Assembly (NCBI GenBank): GCA_016875695.1
Contig: VGPB01000108.1
Coordinates: forward strand, 1 to 6,652
DNA length: 6,652 nt
From: Chloroflexota bacterium
Lineage (GTDB): Bacteria > Chloroflexota > Dehalococcoidia > UBA2979
Reading direction: 5' to 3'
In this document: positions 6,509 to 6,652 of the stretch, one piece after another
How positions within the stretch are numbered: the stretch's first letter is position 1
How the letters are laid out: every line of letters begins with the position of its first letter
Made by a program: the position numbers and the translations under genes
Notes under the pieces: model-generated
The model's input: only the letters and a program-made list of their open reading frames with translations
Database searches by the model: none
Told to the model about the DNA's origin: nothing

Positions 6509-6652
6509 GTGGAGGTGGTTCCCGCGGTGGACATCCGCGGCGGCCGCTGCGTTCGCCTGGCGCAGGGCGACTACGCGCGCGAGACGGTGTTCGCGGACGA
6601 CCCGGTAGAGGTGGCGCGCCGCTGGGCCGCGCGGGGCGCGCCGCGCCTGCAC
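6509..6652 (+). CDS. hisA: HisA, ProFAR isomerase (N-terminal part)
   Basis: The frame runs from GTG at 6509 to the right edge, 48 codons, with no stop. The peptide reads MEVVPAVDIRGGRCVRLAQG followed by DYARETVFADDPVEVARRWA and ARGAPRLH. This is the first beta-alpha unit of the HisA (beta/alpha)8 barrel, with the catalytic aspartate at D8 in AVDIRGG. HisA isomerises ProFAR to PRFAR, the substrate of the HisF-HisH complex. The start is only 8 nt after the hisH stop and lacks a clear Shine-Dalgarno, so translation may depend on ribosomes finishing hisH. A second in-frame GTG at 6515 would shorten the protein by two residues; 6509 fits the family N-terminus (MExxPAxDIRGG) better. Confidence 0.95.
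   Translation, partial: MEVVPAVDIRGGRCVRLAQGDYARETVFADDPVEVARRWAARGAPRLH

Overview
The window comes from a GC-rich bacterial chromosome (roughly 70% G+C by eye) and carries six protein-coding genes, two of them cut by the window edges. No RNA gene, insertion sequence, CRISPR array or phage gene is visible. The proteins suggest a rod-shaped, free-living bacterium. HisH and HisA remind me most of high-GC Chloroflexota (Dehalococcoidia or Tepidiforma-like); Gemmatimonadota or another deep-branching high-GC phylum is possible. The taxonomic guess is inference of low to moderate confidence.

Layout. On the minus strand, read from right to left: ligA (5571-3508, NAD-dependent DNA ligase); an iron-handling gene fused from a ferritin-like domain and a VIT1/CCC1 transporter domain (3508-2384), which shares one base with the ligA stop; a sigma70-type promoter; mreB (2246-1215); a 230-bp gap with a parS-like centromere site; mreC (984-157); and the start of mreD (160 to the edge), which overlaps mreC by ATGA. 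On the plus strand, divergent from ligA across a 263-bp spacer rich in inverted repeats: hisH (5835-6500) and the first 48 codons of hisA (from 6509).

How the genes work together. MreB, MreC and MreD form the cytoskeletal and membrane scaffold of the elongasome, which directs side-wall peptidoglycan synthesis. LigA seals nicks in replication and repair. The ferritin-VIT protein probably sequesters or exports ferrous iron and is likely co-transcribed and translationally coupled with ligA. HisH supplies ammonia to HisF in histidine biosynthesis and HisA makes the substrate of that step, so a hisHA operon starts here.

The most interesting signal is a 16-bp parS-like site (1095-1110, 15 of 16 bases matching TGTTTCACGTGAAACA) between mreB and mreC, lying in a small AT-rich island. 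If ParB binds it, chromosome segregation and the cell-elongation operon are physically linked. Secondary points are the ferritin-VIT/ligA coupling, apparently near-leaderless starts for ligA and perhaps mreB, and the cluster of four inverted repeats between ligA and hisH. I did not find an obviously new multi-gene system; the core genes are ordinary housekeeping genes.
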